From an uncultured Granulosicoccus sp. (lineage in GTDB: Bacteria > Pseudomonadota > Gammaproteobacteria > Granulosicoccales > Granulosicoccaceae): a DNA stretch of 64,000 bases. The position numbers were made by a program, and so were the translations under genes. Below the pieces are notes generated by a model. The model was not told the DNA's origin, made no database searches, and saw only the letters and a list, made by a program, of their open reading frames with translations. Below, in pieces: positions 42,449 through 51,843 of this stretch; positions within the stretch are counted from its first letter, which is position 1, and every line of letters begins with the position of its first letter. The DNA is taken from NCBI GenBank assembly GCA_947499955.1, contig CANMQI010000002.1, positions 124,001-188,000 on the forward strand, read 5' to 3'.

Positions 42449-42859
42449 ATGACGACTGAACTCACGGTTCTGACACTGGCGGCACTGCTGCAGGTTGTGC
42501 AGTTCATGCTGATGGCGGTGCCGGTCAATCTGGAGGTGGGAACCTCCAAGACGCTCTCTCCGCGTGATGCCGATCGTCTGGGTGGGCCACTGGTTGAGCA
42601 GGTCAGCAAGCGAACTGCGCGTCTCATCCGGGCGCTGAACAATCATTTCGAAGCCTTGATACTGTTCAGCATCGCGGCACTGGTCATCAGCGTGTCAGGT
42701 CAGTCCAGTACCTTCACCGGCGTGTGTGCCTGGCTGTACCTGGGTGCACGGATAATGTATGTACCGGCCTACGCCTATGGCTGGGTGCCCGGGCGCTCCA
42801 TCATCTGGGGTGTCTCGTTCGGTGCCACGGTCGCCATGCTGCTGGCCGCGCTGATCTGA
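42449..42859 (+). CDS. MAPEG family membrane protein
   Basis: This 136-residue protein has four hydrophobic helices and the MAPEG signature RALNNHFEALILFSIAALV near residue 60. It ends with a helix containing YVPAYAYGW. MAPEG proteins are membrane glutathione transferases or eicosanoid-type enzymes; bacterial members are poorly known. The ATG at 42449 follows GGGGCAGGG, and an ATG six codons earlier is in frame. It may be co-transcribed with the dehydrogenase. A long hairpin follows. Confidence 0.82.
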   Translation: MTTELTVLTLAALLQVVQFMLMAVPVNLEVGTSKTLSPRDADRLGGPLVEQVSKRTARLIRALNNHFEALILFSIAALVISVSGQSSTFTGVCAWLYLGARIMYVPAYAYGWVPGRSIIWGVSFGATVAMLLAALI

Positions 42860-42863
42860 AGCA

Positions 42864-42898
42864 GGCCATGCCTGCCGGGGACGTCGCGGCAGGCATGG
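42864..42898. terminator. Bidirectional terminator-like hairpin
   Basis: GCCATGCCTGCCG (42864-42876) and CGGCAGGCATGGC (42886-42898) are perfect 13-base complements around a nine-base loop. They fill the 57-base gap between the converging MAPEG and YajD genes. A short T-rich stretch (CCTTATTTAT) follows on the plus strand. Confidence 0.65.
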
Positions 42899-42916
42899 CA
42901 CTCAGGCAGAGTCGCC

Positions 42917-43270
42917 TTATTTATCGAACATGGACTTCAGGTCGGCGAAGGGATTGTGCGTCGCCGTCTCGCCCTGTTCTTCCCGGCCGTAGGTCACCTG
43001 CTCGACATAGCGCTGATGTTCGTTGTCGTGGCAGTAGACACACAGTAGCTCCCAGTTGCTGCCATCATTCGGGTTGTTGTCATGATCGTGATCCCGGTGA
43101 TGCACGGTCAGTTCCTGCAGATTGGCCTGGGTGAACTCGCGCATGCAGCGACCACAGATCCACGGATAGAGCTTCAGGGCTCTCTGGCGGTAACCGTTCT
43201 CGCGACTGGCATAGTCGGCGCGAGCGCTGGCAACGAGGCGATCGAGCTTGGCGGTATCGGGCTTTTTCAT
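42917..43270 (-). CDS. yajD: YajD family HNH nuclease
   Basis: This 117-residue protein has the HNH fold. A CGRC zinc knuckle lies near residue 39, LTVHHRDHDHDNNPNDGSNW near 54 (catalytic His and Asn), and CVYCHDNEH near 76. The layout matches E. coli YajD. It is a DNA endonuclease fold of unknown biological role. It converges on the MAPEG gene across a terminator hairpin and is divergent from yigZ. Confidence 0.9.
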   Translation of the reverse strand: MKKPDTAKLDRLVASARADYASRENGYRQRALKLYPWICGRCMREFTQANLQELTVHHRDHDHDNNPNDGSNWELLCVYCHDNEHQRYVEQVTYGREEQGETATHNPFADLKSMFDK

Positions 43271-43402
43271 GGGAGTCTGGCGATGCGTTTGCAGCTGTCT
43301 GTGTCGTCCCGCATCATACCTTTGCTGTGCGCCTGTTTACTACCACCTCCTGTAGAGGCGGGTGTAGCGGTATTTTTCATGCAACTTGTTTAGAGTGTCG
43401 GT

Positions 43403-44005
43403 ATGGACCGGTTTCATACCCCAGCAAGCACACAGCAGTTCGAAGTAGTCATCAAGCGGTCGCGCTTCATCACTCGGGTAGGCCACGTCGTGGGCAAGGA
43501 GGCGGCCCGTCAGTTCGTCGATCAATGCCGCCTTGACATGCCGGACGCCAGTCACCACTGCTGGGCGATGGTTGCAGGTGTGCCCGATGACATCTGGCTG
43601 CAGGATCAGAGCGATGATGGGGAGCCGAAGGGGACAGCCGGCAAGCCGATTCTCAACGTATTGCAGCACTCCGGTCTGGGTCATGTGGTGGTGGTGGTGA
43701 CACGGTATTTCGGTGGAATCAAGCTGGGGGCCGGTGGCCTGGTCCGGGCCTACAGTCAGTCTGCCACGCAGGCATTGATGGCTTTGGAGGTGCAGGAGAG
43801 CTTCATTCGCGAGCGGGTGTGTGCAGAACTGTCTTACGGCTTGCTGGATACCCTGGAACACTGGCTGCGGGGCACCGACATCCTGATTGATGATCGACGT
43901 TTTGATGCGAACGTGCATTTGACGCTGCTGGTCCCCTTGCAGGAAATGACAGTCTTGCAAGATAAGCTGCAGGAGCTGGGTGCCGGTCGTATCGTTACCC
44001 ACTGA
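43403..44005 (+). CDS. YigZ, IMPACT family protein
   Basis: This 200-residue protein of the YigZ/IMPACT family has the N-terminal block SRFITRVGHVVGKEAARQFV. HHCWAMVAGVPDD, DDGEPKGTAGKPIL and VVVVTRYFGGIKLGAGGLVRAY follow. The C-terminal DUF1949 domain has a ferredoxin-like fold. In eukaryotes IMPACT regulates the kinase GCN2; the bacterial role is unsettled. The ATG at 43403 was chosen. It is upstream of the glycosyltransferase by 164 bases. Confidence 0.9.
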   Translation: MDRFHTPASTQQFEVVIKRSRFITRVGHVVGKEAARQFVDQCRLDMPDASHHCWAMVAGVPDDIWLQDQSDDGEPKGTAGKPILNVLQHSGLGHVVVVVTRYFGGIKLGAGGLVRAYSQSATQALMALEVQESFIRERVCAELSYGLLDTLEHWLRGTDILIDDRRFDANVHLTLLVPLQEMTVLQDKLQELGAGRIVTH

Positions 44006-44169
44006 TTGAAGTGCGTCACAGTCACTGATACCGGGAGCCGAGTGTGACTGGCGAGTGTCGTGACCTGTGTTCAAGACTCTGTAATCGGCAGTCTTTGCTG
44101 TGCCTGTCGCGGTGAAGCGGTGCTAAGCTGCTGCCTCCAGATGTACCAACTGCCCCTATACAGGACTTC

Positions 44170-45438
44170 ATGTCGACTCCAACCCGACCCATGCAGAGCA
44201 GCGAGCTCGTCTCTCCGCATGCTTCGATCCAGTCAGAGACCCGCAAGCGCTCTGTCGTGCGTAAAGCTGCCCGGTCTCGGGAACCGTCCGATCTACCCCA
44301 CAATGTCTCGTTTCTGCAGACGCGTCGTCGCCTCATGTTCGTCATCGAGGCACTCACTGTCGGTGGGGCAGAGCAGATGGTGGTCGATCTGGCCAATGAA
44401 TTCGTGGAGCGTGGCGATTCTGTGCACGTGGTCTGTCTCAGCGCGCTGGGCGAGCTCACGCCACGCCTGTCGCCCGACGTCACCCTGCATCTGCTGAACA
44501 AGAAGCGTGGTGTTGACTACCGGATTCCGCGACGCTTGCGGGCTCTGGTACTCGAACATCGAATCCAGGTCGTCAATTCTCACCTGTGGACCGCCAACCT
44601 GTGGACACGTCTTGCGCTGGTCAAGAGCGGTATTCCCGTCGTCGTCACTGAACACAATCGTGACGTCTGGAAACGTCTGCACAATCGTATTGTCGATCGT
44701 GCGCTGAGCCGGGTGACGGCCCGCATGATAGCCGTGTCGCAGGATACTGCCAACTTCTATGCCAAGGATGTGGGCATTGATGAAGCACTGATTTCCGTTG
44801 TCAACAATGGTGTCAATACCGCTGTCTACGCCAACGGTAACGGCAGCGAGCTGCGCAGGAATCTGGCCTCTCCGGAAGAATTCCTGATTGGTTCGGTGGG
44901 ACGACTGGCCAAGGCCAAGAATCATCCCCGTCTGGTGGAAGCGGCCGGCATACTGCGAGATGCCGGCATCCCCATCCGTGTTGTCATCGTGGGTGAAGGC
45001 CCCGAGCGGCAAGCGACAGAAGACAGGATTGCAGAGCTCGACCTGGGTGATGTTGTGACCCTGCTGGGTGAGCGTGACGACGTCCCTGACCTGCTGGCGG
45101 CGTTCGACGTATTCGTACTGTCGAGTGATCGTGAAGGGCACCCCTTGTCGGCGCTGGAAGCGCAGGCCGCAGGTACCCCGGCAGTCCTGACCGATGCCGG
45201 TGGCAGTGCCGATGCCGTATCCCGGGACGACACCGGTGCGGGTGGCATTCTGGTCGAGAAGACTCCCGAAGCGCTGGCAAGTTGCCTGGCTGAGCTGGCT
45301 GCCGATCCGGTGCGCCTGGCGCGAATGTCGGAATTTGCAAAGAACCATGCGGCCCGGTATTTCGACAAGTCGCTCATGATCGATCGTTACAGCACTATCT
45401 TCGACAAGGTTCAGCGCAGCAGCGTCGTCACTTCGTAG
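44170..45438 (+). CDS. Glycosyltransferase, GT4 family
   Basis: This 422-residue GT-B fold enzyme has a polar N-terminal lead of about 54 residues, then LTVGGAEQMVVDLANEF near 60. The C-terminal GT4 domain has GSVGRLAKAKNHPRLVEAA near 240 and VVIVGEGPERQ. The nucleotide-sugar E-x7-E site lies in DREGHPLSALEAQAAGTP near 322-338. It transfers a sugar from an activated donor to a glycan or lipid; neither can be named. ACAGGA lies upstream of the ATG. Its stop abuts the convergent next gene with no spacer. Confidence 0.9.
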   Translation: MSTPTRPMQSSELVSPHASIQSETRKRSVVRKAARSREPSDLPHNVSFLQTRRRLMFVIEALTVGGAEQMVVDLANEFVERGDSVHVVCLSALGELTPRLSPDVTLHLLNKKRGVDYRIPRRLRALVLEHRIQVVNSHLWTANLWTRLALVKSGIPVVVTEHNRDVWKRLHNRIVDRALSRVTARMIAVSQDTANFYAKDVGIDEALISVVNNGVNTAVYANGNGSELRRNLASPEEFLIGSVGRLAKAKNHPRLVEAAGILRDAGIPIRVVIVGEGPERQATEDRIAELDLGDVVTLLGERDDVPDLLAAFDVFVLSSDREGHPLSALEAQAAGTPAVLTDAGGSADAVSRDDTGAGGILVEKTPEALASCLAELAADPVRLARMSEFAKNHAARYFDKSLMIDRYSTIFDKVQRSSVVTS

Positions 45439-45897
45439 TCAATCCAGTTTTTCTTCCAGCCATCGCTGGATCTTGTCGCGAATCGTCAATTCCCGAACGC
45501 CCCACTGATTGCGCTGGAACTCGACGCAACTGAGTGTGTAGGCTTGCTCCGCACCCAGCTTGCCCGTCACCAGGATATCGCTCGGTGGATGTGCCTGACG
45601 CCATACGCCATGAATCTCGGGCGGGCAATGCAGGCTGAACCAGTTGTCTCGATCCGAGGCCTGCATTTTCATCAGGCCCACGCGTGTGCCGGGCTCAATG
45701 ACGATGTCGATCGTGACGATATCGCCGTCATCACGAATGGTGCTGACTTGTGAGGTGGTGCACACTCCGGCCGTGTCGAAATAGGAGCGCAGAAGCTCTT
45801 GAGACAGCGTCGGGTTGGCAGCCTGTGCAGCGGAACCCAGTAACCACAAGGTCACCGTGGTGATTGTTCTCTGTCGGTAGAAAGCGTGTCTGGCCAT
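45439..45897 (-). CDS. Exported hypothetical protein
   Basis: This 152-residue protein has a signal-like N-terminus (TLWLLGSAAQAANP, cleavage near residue 26). Beyond it lies a small beta-rich domain with two or three Cys (VCTTS, HCPPE, SCVEF) and an acidic/basic helical C-terminus. No family is recognised. It is convergent with the glycosyltransferase, stop codon to stop codon with no intervening base. Confidence 0.6.
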   Translation of the reverse strand: MARHAFYRQRTITTVTLWLLGSAAQAANPTLSQELLRSYFDTAGVCTTSQVSTIRDDGDIVTIDIVIEPGTRVGLMKMQASDRDNWFSLHCPPEIHGVWRQAHPPSDILVTGKLGAEQAYTLSCVEFQRNQWGVRELTIRDKIQRWLEEKLD

Positions 45898-46002
45898 GTG
45901 TGGATAGTATGCCAGAGTGGCACACCGACACAGGATTCAGGATGATGCCCTCGCATAATGGGCAGCAGAGGCAATCAGAGCCAATTCAGCGGCAGCAGAT
46001 GC

Positions 46003-46695
46003 TCAGTGAAGGCGACGAATATGCTCGAATTTTGCCGACCCGGAGAGGCGGTAGAAACGCGCCAGTTCCTGACTCAGGCCGAGCTGGTCGGCAGGTCCGG
46101 GGAAGGCTTGCATCAACCATTCGCAGTAGCTTGCCGCGCCGTCGCTGGCAGCCTTGTAGCGTTGATACAGCTCCGAGTCCATGGGGGCGGTGAAGCGGGC
46201 ATTGCGAAACAGTTGTCGATGCAGGCGGCCGCGGCTGCGGTCGTCGGGGTTGCAGGCCATCAACAACATGTACTTGTCCACCTCTGCTTGTAACTCCAGA
46301 TCCAGTGCTCTGAGCTGGCGGTCATGATGGGCATGCCATAGCAGGCATACTGCATGGCTGACACCTTCGACCACCGTGCAGAGACTGTCAATGGTCTGTT
46401 GCTCATAAGTGTGCAGCCGACCCTGGCTATCTGTCCTGGTGGTCTCGCTGGCAATGTCGAGAACCTCATGATCCAGATACACGGTGAATTCCAGTGTGTC
46501 GCCACTCTGGCAGATGAAGACGGTTTCTTCCATCATGGGAGCGTCCTCTTCAGAGTGTCCGTCGCCCGCTTGCCTGTCACTGCTCGCCAGGTTTCTGGCG
46601 AGCAGGGCATCGTGTGACACGAACTGCTTCACCTCATAGGGGATAGCCAGATCGTACTGTTTCTGCAGGCTGTTCTGAAGATTTTCGACAAGCAT
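46003..46695 (-). CDS. Hypothetical protein
   Basis: This 230-residue soluble protein has no signal peptide or membrane helix. The N-terminal half is acidic and beta-rich (ETVFICQSGDTLEFTVYLD near 57). The C-terminal half is helical with SHAVCLLWHAHHDRQL near 112 and CEWLMQAFPG. I recognise no family. It follows another unknown gene of similar size on the same strand, with a 32-base gap, so they are probably one operon. The ATG has a weak site. Confidence 0.55.
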   Translation of the reverse strand: MLVENLQNSLQKQYDLAIPYEVKQFVSHDALLARNLASSDRQAGDGHSEEDAPMMEETVFICQSGDTLEFTVYLDHEVLDIASETTRTDSQGRLHTYEQQTIDSLCTVVEGVSHAVCLLWHAHHDRQLRALDLELQAEVDKYMLLMACNPDDRSRGRLHRQLFRNARFTAPMDSELYQRYKAASDGAASYCEWLMQAFPGPADQLGLSQELARFYRLSGSAKFEHIRRLH

Positions 46696-46727
46696 GTGTC
46701 ACCGTTGCGTGATGAACAAGATACCGA

Positions 46728-47363
46728 TCAATGCAAGAGTGTTGGACTGCCTTCACTGGTTTCTTCTTCGAGAAAGATGCCTTGCTGGCGCAGCTGCCGC
46801 GCAAGTGCCGGGTGATGATTGGATTCCCATTCGTCGACCAGCTGCAGCAGATCCTTCTCCGGGCTGCTGCGCGTCGGAATCTCAGAGAGCACGACAACGT
46901 AGTCGCTGAAACCGGTCGCCAGGGATTCAAAGATACCCTGCAGCGCACGGTCTCTGCTGGACTGGCTGGTTTCTCCCGCCAGCGTGCCGTAGGCAGCCTC
47001 GCCCATCGACATGTAGTAGCGGACATCGATGGGTTTGCGCTCGAGTGCGCCGGCGAACAGGCCGGCAACGACGATGGCGACATCACCCAGTCGCTGCAAT
47101 TGCAGGCGTCGTTCGTGTTTGGTGGGTGACTCCAGCGCCATGCGATAGTACTCGGCCAGCGGTGTCAGGGTCGCACCTGTCCCGTTATCGTCGAGAAAAC
47201 AACTGGTTTTCGAGTAATTGCAGAGTAGCTGTGTCAGATACCACAGGGTATCGTCGTTACCATCCAGCTTGTTGCGCTCCGCCGCGTTCTCGATGCGTTC
47301 GCGAAAGAAATCCTGCAAAGAGCTGCTGGGTTGAATGAGACAGTCGTCGGACGTCGTAATCAT
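46728..47363 (-). CDS. Hypothetical protein
   Basis: This 211-residue, helical, cytoplasmic-looking protein has SSSLQDFFRERIENAAERN near the start and LWYLTQLLCNYSKT. LQLQRLGDVAIVVAGLFAGAL follows near 93, with YYMSMGEAAYGTLAG after it. The DVAIVVAGLFAGAL stretch is hydrophobic but likely a buried helix. The frame extends 20 codons to a GTG at 47423. I chose the ATG because GAGG lies eight bases upstream. No family recognised. Likely co-transcribed with the unknown gene downstream. Confidence 0.55.
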   Translation of the reverse strand: MITTSDDCLIQPSSSLQDFFRERIENAAERNKLDGNDDTLWYLTQLLCNYSKTSCFLDDNGTGATLTPLAEYYRMALESPTKHERRLQLQRLGDVAIVVAGLFAGALERKPIDVRYYMSMGEAAYGTLAGETSQSSRDRALQGIFESLATGFSDYVVVLSEIPTRSSPEKDLLQLVDEWESNHHPALARQLRQQGIFLEEETSEGSPTLLH

Positions 47364-47692
47364 GCCGTTATCCTCGATCTTTTCAACTACTGCTGTATTG
47401 CTAGCGACCTTTATGCCAGACACTTGATCCGGGGTAAAGATCCCTTGCCTGTCCTGTTGTATAGCATCTGCAGATAATTCTGGTTGTTAGCAGTGCGGGT
47501 GTGTGAGTGCCAGCAAACTGGTGGCGGTATACGCCCAAAGATGCCGTGTAGCGCAGCACGGAGGTGGCAGGGTTGTAAAATATGCCGACGTTCCGGGTGT
47601 TTTCACTGTAACGGTAATGCGCCGCTCAAGGCTCATCCAGGGCAATTCTCTGCCGATCATTGATCACGTAGAAGCGGTTGTGGAAGAGGTAC

Positions 47693-49597
47693 ATGGGAAA
47701 GTGGGGGTTGGCCATACGCATGGAGTTGGTTTTGCTGGCATGCACCGCGTCGGTGCTGGCGCTCGTTGGCCTGCAGGCCAATGGTGCACGTGCGACGAAT
47801 CAGCAGAACATCAATGCTCTGAGCAACCTTCAGACAAGCCAGCTGCAGCTGCGTGATATACAGCTTGATGTGCAGCAGTTGATCGGAGCCTGGAAGAGTG
47901 TGCTGCTCAGTCGAGATGAGTCCAGTGCTGCAGGGTATCGTGGTGCATTTCATGAACAGAAAGAACTGCTCATGAGCAGGATCCGGGATCTGCAGGCTCA
48001 CTCTCTGGAGGTACCCAGTCCGGATGAACTGCAAGGCTTTCTTGATACGGTAACTCAGCTGACTGGTCGGTATGAAACCGCCATGCAGGACGTTCAGCCG
48101 GGCAGCGATCGTGACGCTGTTCAGAGGCAACGCGATGTGGGTGATCTTGACACCAGGGCCGTTGCCCGGATCGATGCCATGGTCGCTGAGCTGGCTGTGC
48201 AATTGCACAAACTCCAGTCTGCTCAGGCGCAGATGAGGCATGACGGTAATCGTCGGTTTGTCCTGTTGCTGGTAGCCATATTGCTCGGTGTATCCACCAT
48301 CTTCTGGGCTTTCATGCGCTGGCATGTGATCAGGCCCTTGAAAGGATTGGTGGATGCCGCTTTCCGGCTCAGTGAAGATGAAACCGATGTGTCCATCAGG
48401 CATTGCGAACGTTCGGATGAGCTGGGTGCGCTGGCCAATGCCCTGCATGTGTTCAAACGCAATCGCATCTCGGAGCTGGCGCTTGTTCGCGCTGCGCAAC
48501 TGAGCACTGTGGAACGTGAGCAGCAGATCAAGCAGGAGTTCGAGTATCGTCGTGATGCCGAAGGCGCTGAGTTGCGGGACCGCGAAAAGCAACAGGTGCA
48601 GCAGCTGGCGGATGACGCCGCCGCCAGCGAAGAGCTGCTGCAACTGCGAATCGATCGACTGTCGATGGGAGTCAGTGCTGCGGCAGCAGGTGATCTGTCC
48701 TATCTGGCGAAGAATCCGTGTGAGAATCTGCACCTGAATGATGCGTTGGCTCACATGACCCGAGAACTGGAGAGTCTGTTCGCGCAGTTTGGTCAGGACT
48801 TCGGCAAGATAAAGATGGATGCACGCAATGTGACGCTGTCTGCCGTACAGCTCGAAGAGCTAGGCCAGTCCATTGATGAGGGGGCCCAACTGAACGGTAC
48901 GCAGACTCAGCAAGTACTCAAGGGGGCTCAGGCCGTTCGTGATGTGTTGCTGAATGTGGCAGAGCGTGTCGATAACATGGAGGCTGGCATACGCGGCATA
49001 TCCGGGCATGCGTCGCAGGCATCCACGGTCGCCTCGCAGGCGGTGGAGCTTGCCAGAAAAACGGATGGCACCATGCGTACCCTGTCCGAGTCATCCCAGG
49101 ATATCGGCAACGTCATCAAGCTGATCAATTCGGTCGCCGAGCAGACCAATCTGCTGGCTCTGAATGCCACCATCGAAGCGGCCCGAGCCGGTGATGCCGG
49201 CAAGGGCTTTGCCGTTGTTGCCAATGAAGTGAAGGAGCTGGCCAAGGAGACCAACAAGGCAACGGATGAGATTCAGGCTCGGATTGCGGCCATCAGAAAA
49301 GACACCGACCATGCGGTTGAGGCCATTGGCAGCATCAATCAGATCGTCTCGGAGATCGATGGCCTGCAGACCCGTATTTCAGAGTCGGTGCTGGTTCAGT
49401 CCGAGACTGCGCAGAACATTACCCGGCTGGTGGGTGATGCAACGGGCGACAACAAGAACGTCAGGCGTATTCTGGCGGATGTGGTCGAGCGGCAGGAGAG
49501 CAATCGAGAGGCCGCCGCCAAGGTGCGGCAGTCCTCGGAAGAGCTGCGCAACAGCGCTGAAGGCAACGCCAGACTGACTGCGCGCTATCGGACCTGA
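47693..49597 (+). CDS. Methyl-accepting chemotaxis protein
   Basis: This 634-residue chemoreceptor has TM1 near 9-30, a helical periplasmic sensor (about 31-185), TM2 near 190-210 and HAMP. A long coiled coil and the signalling domain follow. The hairpin tip [35 protein letters not shown]-type block is near 481-515, given here only in part. No C-terminal CheR pentapeptide is evident; it ends in ARYRT. I chose the ATG at 47693 (AAGAGG five bases upstream) over a TTG at 47678. It converges on the SDR gene with a six-base gap. Confidence 0.92.
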   Translation: MGKWGLAIRMELVLLACTASVLALVGLQANGARATNQQNINALSNLQTSQLQLRDIQLDVQQLIGAWKSVLLSRDESSAAGYRGAFHEQKELLMSRIRDLQAHSLEVPSPDELQGFLDTVTQLTGRYETAMQDVQPGSDRDAVQRQRDVGDLDTRAVARIDAMVAELAVQLHKLQSAQAQMRHDGNRRFVLLLVAILLGVSTIFWAFMRWHVIRPLKGLVDAAFRLSEDETDVSIRHCERSDELGALANALHVFKRNRISELALVRAAQLSTVEREQQIKQEFEYRRDAEGAELRDREKQQVQQLADDAAASEELLQLRIDRLSMGVSAAAAGDLSYLAKNPCENLHLNDALAHMTRELESLFAQFGQDFGKIKMDARNVTLSAVQLEELGQSIDEGAQLNGTQTQQVLKGAQAVRDVLLNVAERVDNMEAGIRGISGHASQASTVASQAVELARKTDGTMRTLSESSQDIGNVIKLINSVAEQTNLLALNATIEAARAGDAGKGFAVVANEVKELAKETNKATDEIQARIAAIRKDTDHAVEAIGSINQIVSEIDGLQTRISESVLVQSETAQNITRLVGDATGDNKNVRRILADVVERQESNREAAAKVRQSSEELRNSAEGNARLTARYRT

Positions 49598-49603
49598 CCG
49601 GCA

Positions 49604-50350
49604 TCAGATGCAGCGCCCACCGTCCACTTCCAGGCATACGCCGGTAATCATGCTGGCTTCATCCGAGCACAGATAGCAGGCGGCATTGCCCATGTCTTCG
49701 GGAGTGGAGAATCTTCCCAGCGGAATGGTGGACAGAAAACGGGCACGTATTTCCGGAGTGTCTTCGCCCATGAAGGATTTCAACAAGGGGGTTTCCCCCG
49801 CAACCGGGTTGAGTGCATTGACACGGATGCCCTCGGGGGCCAGTTCGACGGCCATGCTGCGGGTGGCGGTAATCATCCAGCCCTTGGAGGCGTTGTACCA
49901 GCTGAGTCGAGGTCGTGGGCTGACACCGGCGGTAGAGGCGACATTGAGCACGACCCCCTGACCCTGCGCTTTCATGATCGGGATGATGTATCGAGCGCTG
50001 AGGTACACGGACTTGGTGTTGACTGCCATGACACGATCAAAGTCCTCTTCACTGATGTCTTCCATGGCCTGTGGAAGGTGGGTCACACCTGCATTGTTGA
50101 TCAGAATGTCGATGCGCCCCAGAGATTGCATTGCGGCCTCGCTCAGTCGGCGCATGTCGTCGGCCTGGCTGACATCCACCTGGCAGGCGATGGCCGCCGG
50201 TCCGAGCTCTGCACTCAGGTGTTCGGCGGCATCGCCATCGATATCGGCCAGCATGACGCGGGCGCCTTCGGCGATGAATTTTCGGGCCATGCCGGCACCG
50301 AAGCCCGAGGCGGCGCCGGTGATGATCGCGCACTTGTCCTGTAGTCTCAT
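49604..50350 (-). CDS. Short-chain dehydrogenase/reductase (glucose dehydrogenase-like)
   Basis: This 248-residue NAD(P)-dependent SDR has TGAASGFGAG near residue 12, NNAG near 87 and the active-site Ser-Tyr-Lys in NVASTAGVSP and SWYNASKGW (Tyr near 153). The C-terminal SMITGVCLEVDGGRCI is typical. The ATG at 50350 has GGAG upstream and follows the aldehyde dehydrogenase stop by 14 bases, so the two are co-transcribed. Together they could oxidise an alcohol to an aldehyde and then to an acid. Substrate unknown. Confidence 0.88.
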   Translation of the reverse strand: MRLQDKCAIITGAASGFGAGMARKFIAEGARVMLADIDGDAAEHLSAELGPAAIACQVDVSQADDMRRLSEAAMQSLGRIDILINNAGVTHLPQAMEDISEEDFDRVMAVNTKSVYLSARYIIPIMKAQGQGVVLNVASTAGVSPRPRLSWYNASKGWMITATRSMAVELAPEGIRVNALNPVAGETPLLKSFMGEDTPEIRARFLSTIPLGRFSTPEDMGNAACYLCSDEASMITGVCLEVDGGRCI

Positions 50351-50364
50351 TTGATTCTCCAGCT

Positions 50365-51819
50365 TCAATCGTGGCGGGCTGCAACGGTTTTCAAGGTCGA
50401 GAATCCGTACAGTGCCTCGAATCCTTTCTCGCGACCATGCCCTGACAGGCCGGTTCCGCCAAAGGGAAGTTCGACACCCCCGCCAGCGCCATAGTTGTTG
50501 ATGAACACCTGGCCCGCACGCAAGCGTCTGGCAAGGCGCATCTGCCGCCCGCCATCCCGGCTCCACACAGAGGCCACCAGACCGTATGGGGTGCCGTTGG
50601 CGATGGCGATCGCGTGTTCTTCATCATCAAACGGCAGGATCAGCTGGACCGGCCCGAAGATCTCCTCCTGGGCCAGAACATGCTCCGGTGTGGCGCCGGT
50701 GAAGAGCGTTGGCGCCAGATAGAATCCACCCGCTGGTGCCTGGTCGATGATCTGGCCGACAGCTGCCACTTCCAGATCCTGGCCCTTGTCCAGATAATCG
50801 CTGACAATGCCGTGTTGTCTGGCCGATATCAGTGGGCCCAGCGACAGATCCTGCATGGCAGGCCCCACTCGCAGTTGCCGGTATTGCTGCGCCATCCGCT
50901 CAACCAGCTCATCGTGAATGTCACGCTGCACGAGGATGCGCGATGAGGCCGAACAGGTCTGGCCGGCATTCTGAATACCGGCATTGACCAGAAAGGGAAG
51001 AGCGGCATCCAGGTCGGCATCGGCGAACACCAGCTGAGCAGACTTGCCACCCAGTTCCAGGGTCACGGGTACGACGTTCTGCGCCGCGCTGGCCTGCACC
51101 AGTCTGCCGGTGGCAAGCGAGCCTGTGAACGACAGGTGCTGCACACCCGCGTGCTCCACCAGAGCCGCACCTGCCTCTGCACCGAGTCCCGGCACCACAT
51201 TCAAGGCACCGGCAGGCAGGCCGGCTTCGCGGGCAATGTCGGCAAATGCCAAAGCTGTCAGGCAGGCCTCTTCGGCCGGTTTGAGTACCGCGGCATTACC
51301 CATGGCCAGGGCGGCGCCCACCGATCGACCGATGATCTGCATGGGATAGTTCCACGGAATGATATGACCGGTGACGCCATGTGGTTCACGCAGGGTATAC
51401 ACCGTGTAGCCATCCAGATAGGGGATGGTACTGCCATGGATCTTGTCCGTGGCACCGCCGTAGAATTCCATGTAGCGCGCCAATGCCTTTACGTCCGCCC
51501 TGGCCTGACTCAGGGGTTTTCCGACATCCAGGGATTCGAGCCGCGCCAGGGATTCGCTCTTGTCCAGCACCCTCTGGCCGATGCGCAGCAGTATGCGGCC
51601 GCGTTCCGGGGCGCTCATGCGCCCCCAGTCACCCTGCAGGGCTGCTTCGGCCTGCGCGACTGCCTGGTCGATATCCTGCTGCCCGCCACGTGCAATCTCG
51701 CACAGCGGCAAACCGGTGGAGGGGTCTGACAGAGTCAGGTTCTGCGCATCGACAGGTGGCACCCATTCGTTGCCGATGAAACAGCGGGACGGGTCGAACC
51801 AGAGTTCATCAGGCATCAT
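50365..51819 (-). CDS. NAD(P)-dependent aldehyde dehydrogenase
   Basis: This 484-residue enzyme has IIPWNYPMQIIGRS near 152, the NAD-binding SFTGSLATGR near 230 and the catalytic Glu in LELGGKSAQ near 256. The nucleophilic Cys is in NAGQTCSASSR near 289, and the EEIFGPV segment is near 382. It resembles the ALDH family of betaine/other aldehyde dehydrogenases. It lies just downstream of a TetR-type regulator and upstream of an SDR, all on one strand. A regulated aldehyde-oxidising unit is likely. Confidence 0.92.
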   Translation of the reverse strand: MMPDELWFDPSRCFIGNEWVPPVDAQNLTLSDPSTGLPLCEIARGGQQDIDQAVAQAEAALQGDWGRMSAPERGRILLRIGQRVLDKSESLARLESLDVGKPLSQARADVKALARYMEFYGGATDKIHGSTIPYLDGYTVYTLREPHGVTGHIIPWNYPMQIIGRSVGAALAMGNAAVLKPAEEACLTALAFADIAREAGLPAGALNVVPGLGAEAGAALVEHAGVQHLSFTGSLATGRLVQASAAQNVVPVTLELGGKSAQLVFADADLDAALPFLVNAGIQNAGQTCSASSRILVQRDIHDELVERMAQQYRQLRVGPAMQDLSLGPLISARQHGIVSDYLDKGQDLEVAAVGQIIDQAPAGGFYLAPTLFTGATPEHVLAQEEIFGPVQLILPFDDEEHAIAIANGTPYGLVASVWSRDGGRQMRLARRLRAGQVFINNYGAGGGVELPFGGTGLSGHGREKGFEALYGFSTLKTVAARHD

Positions 51820-51843
51820 GCGGGCAATAGCTCCTGTCGTTTG

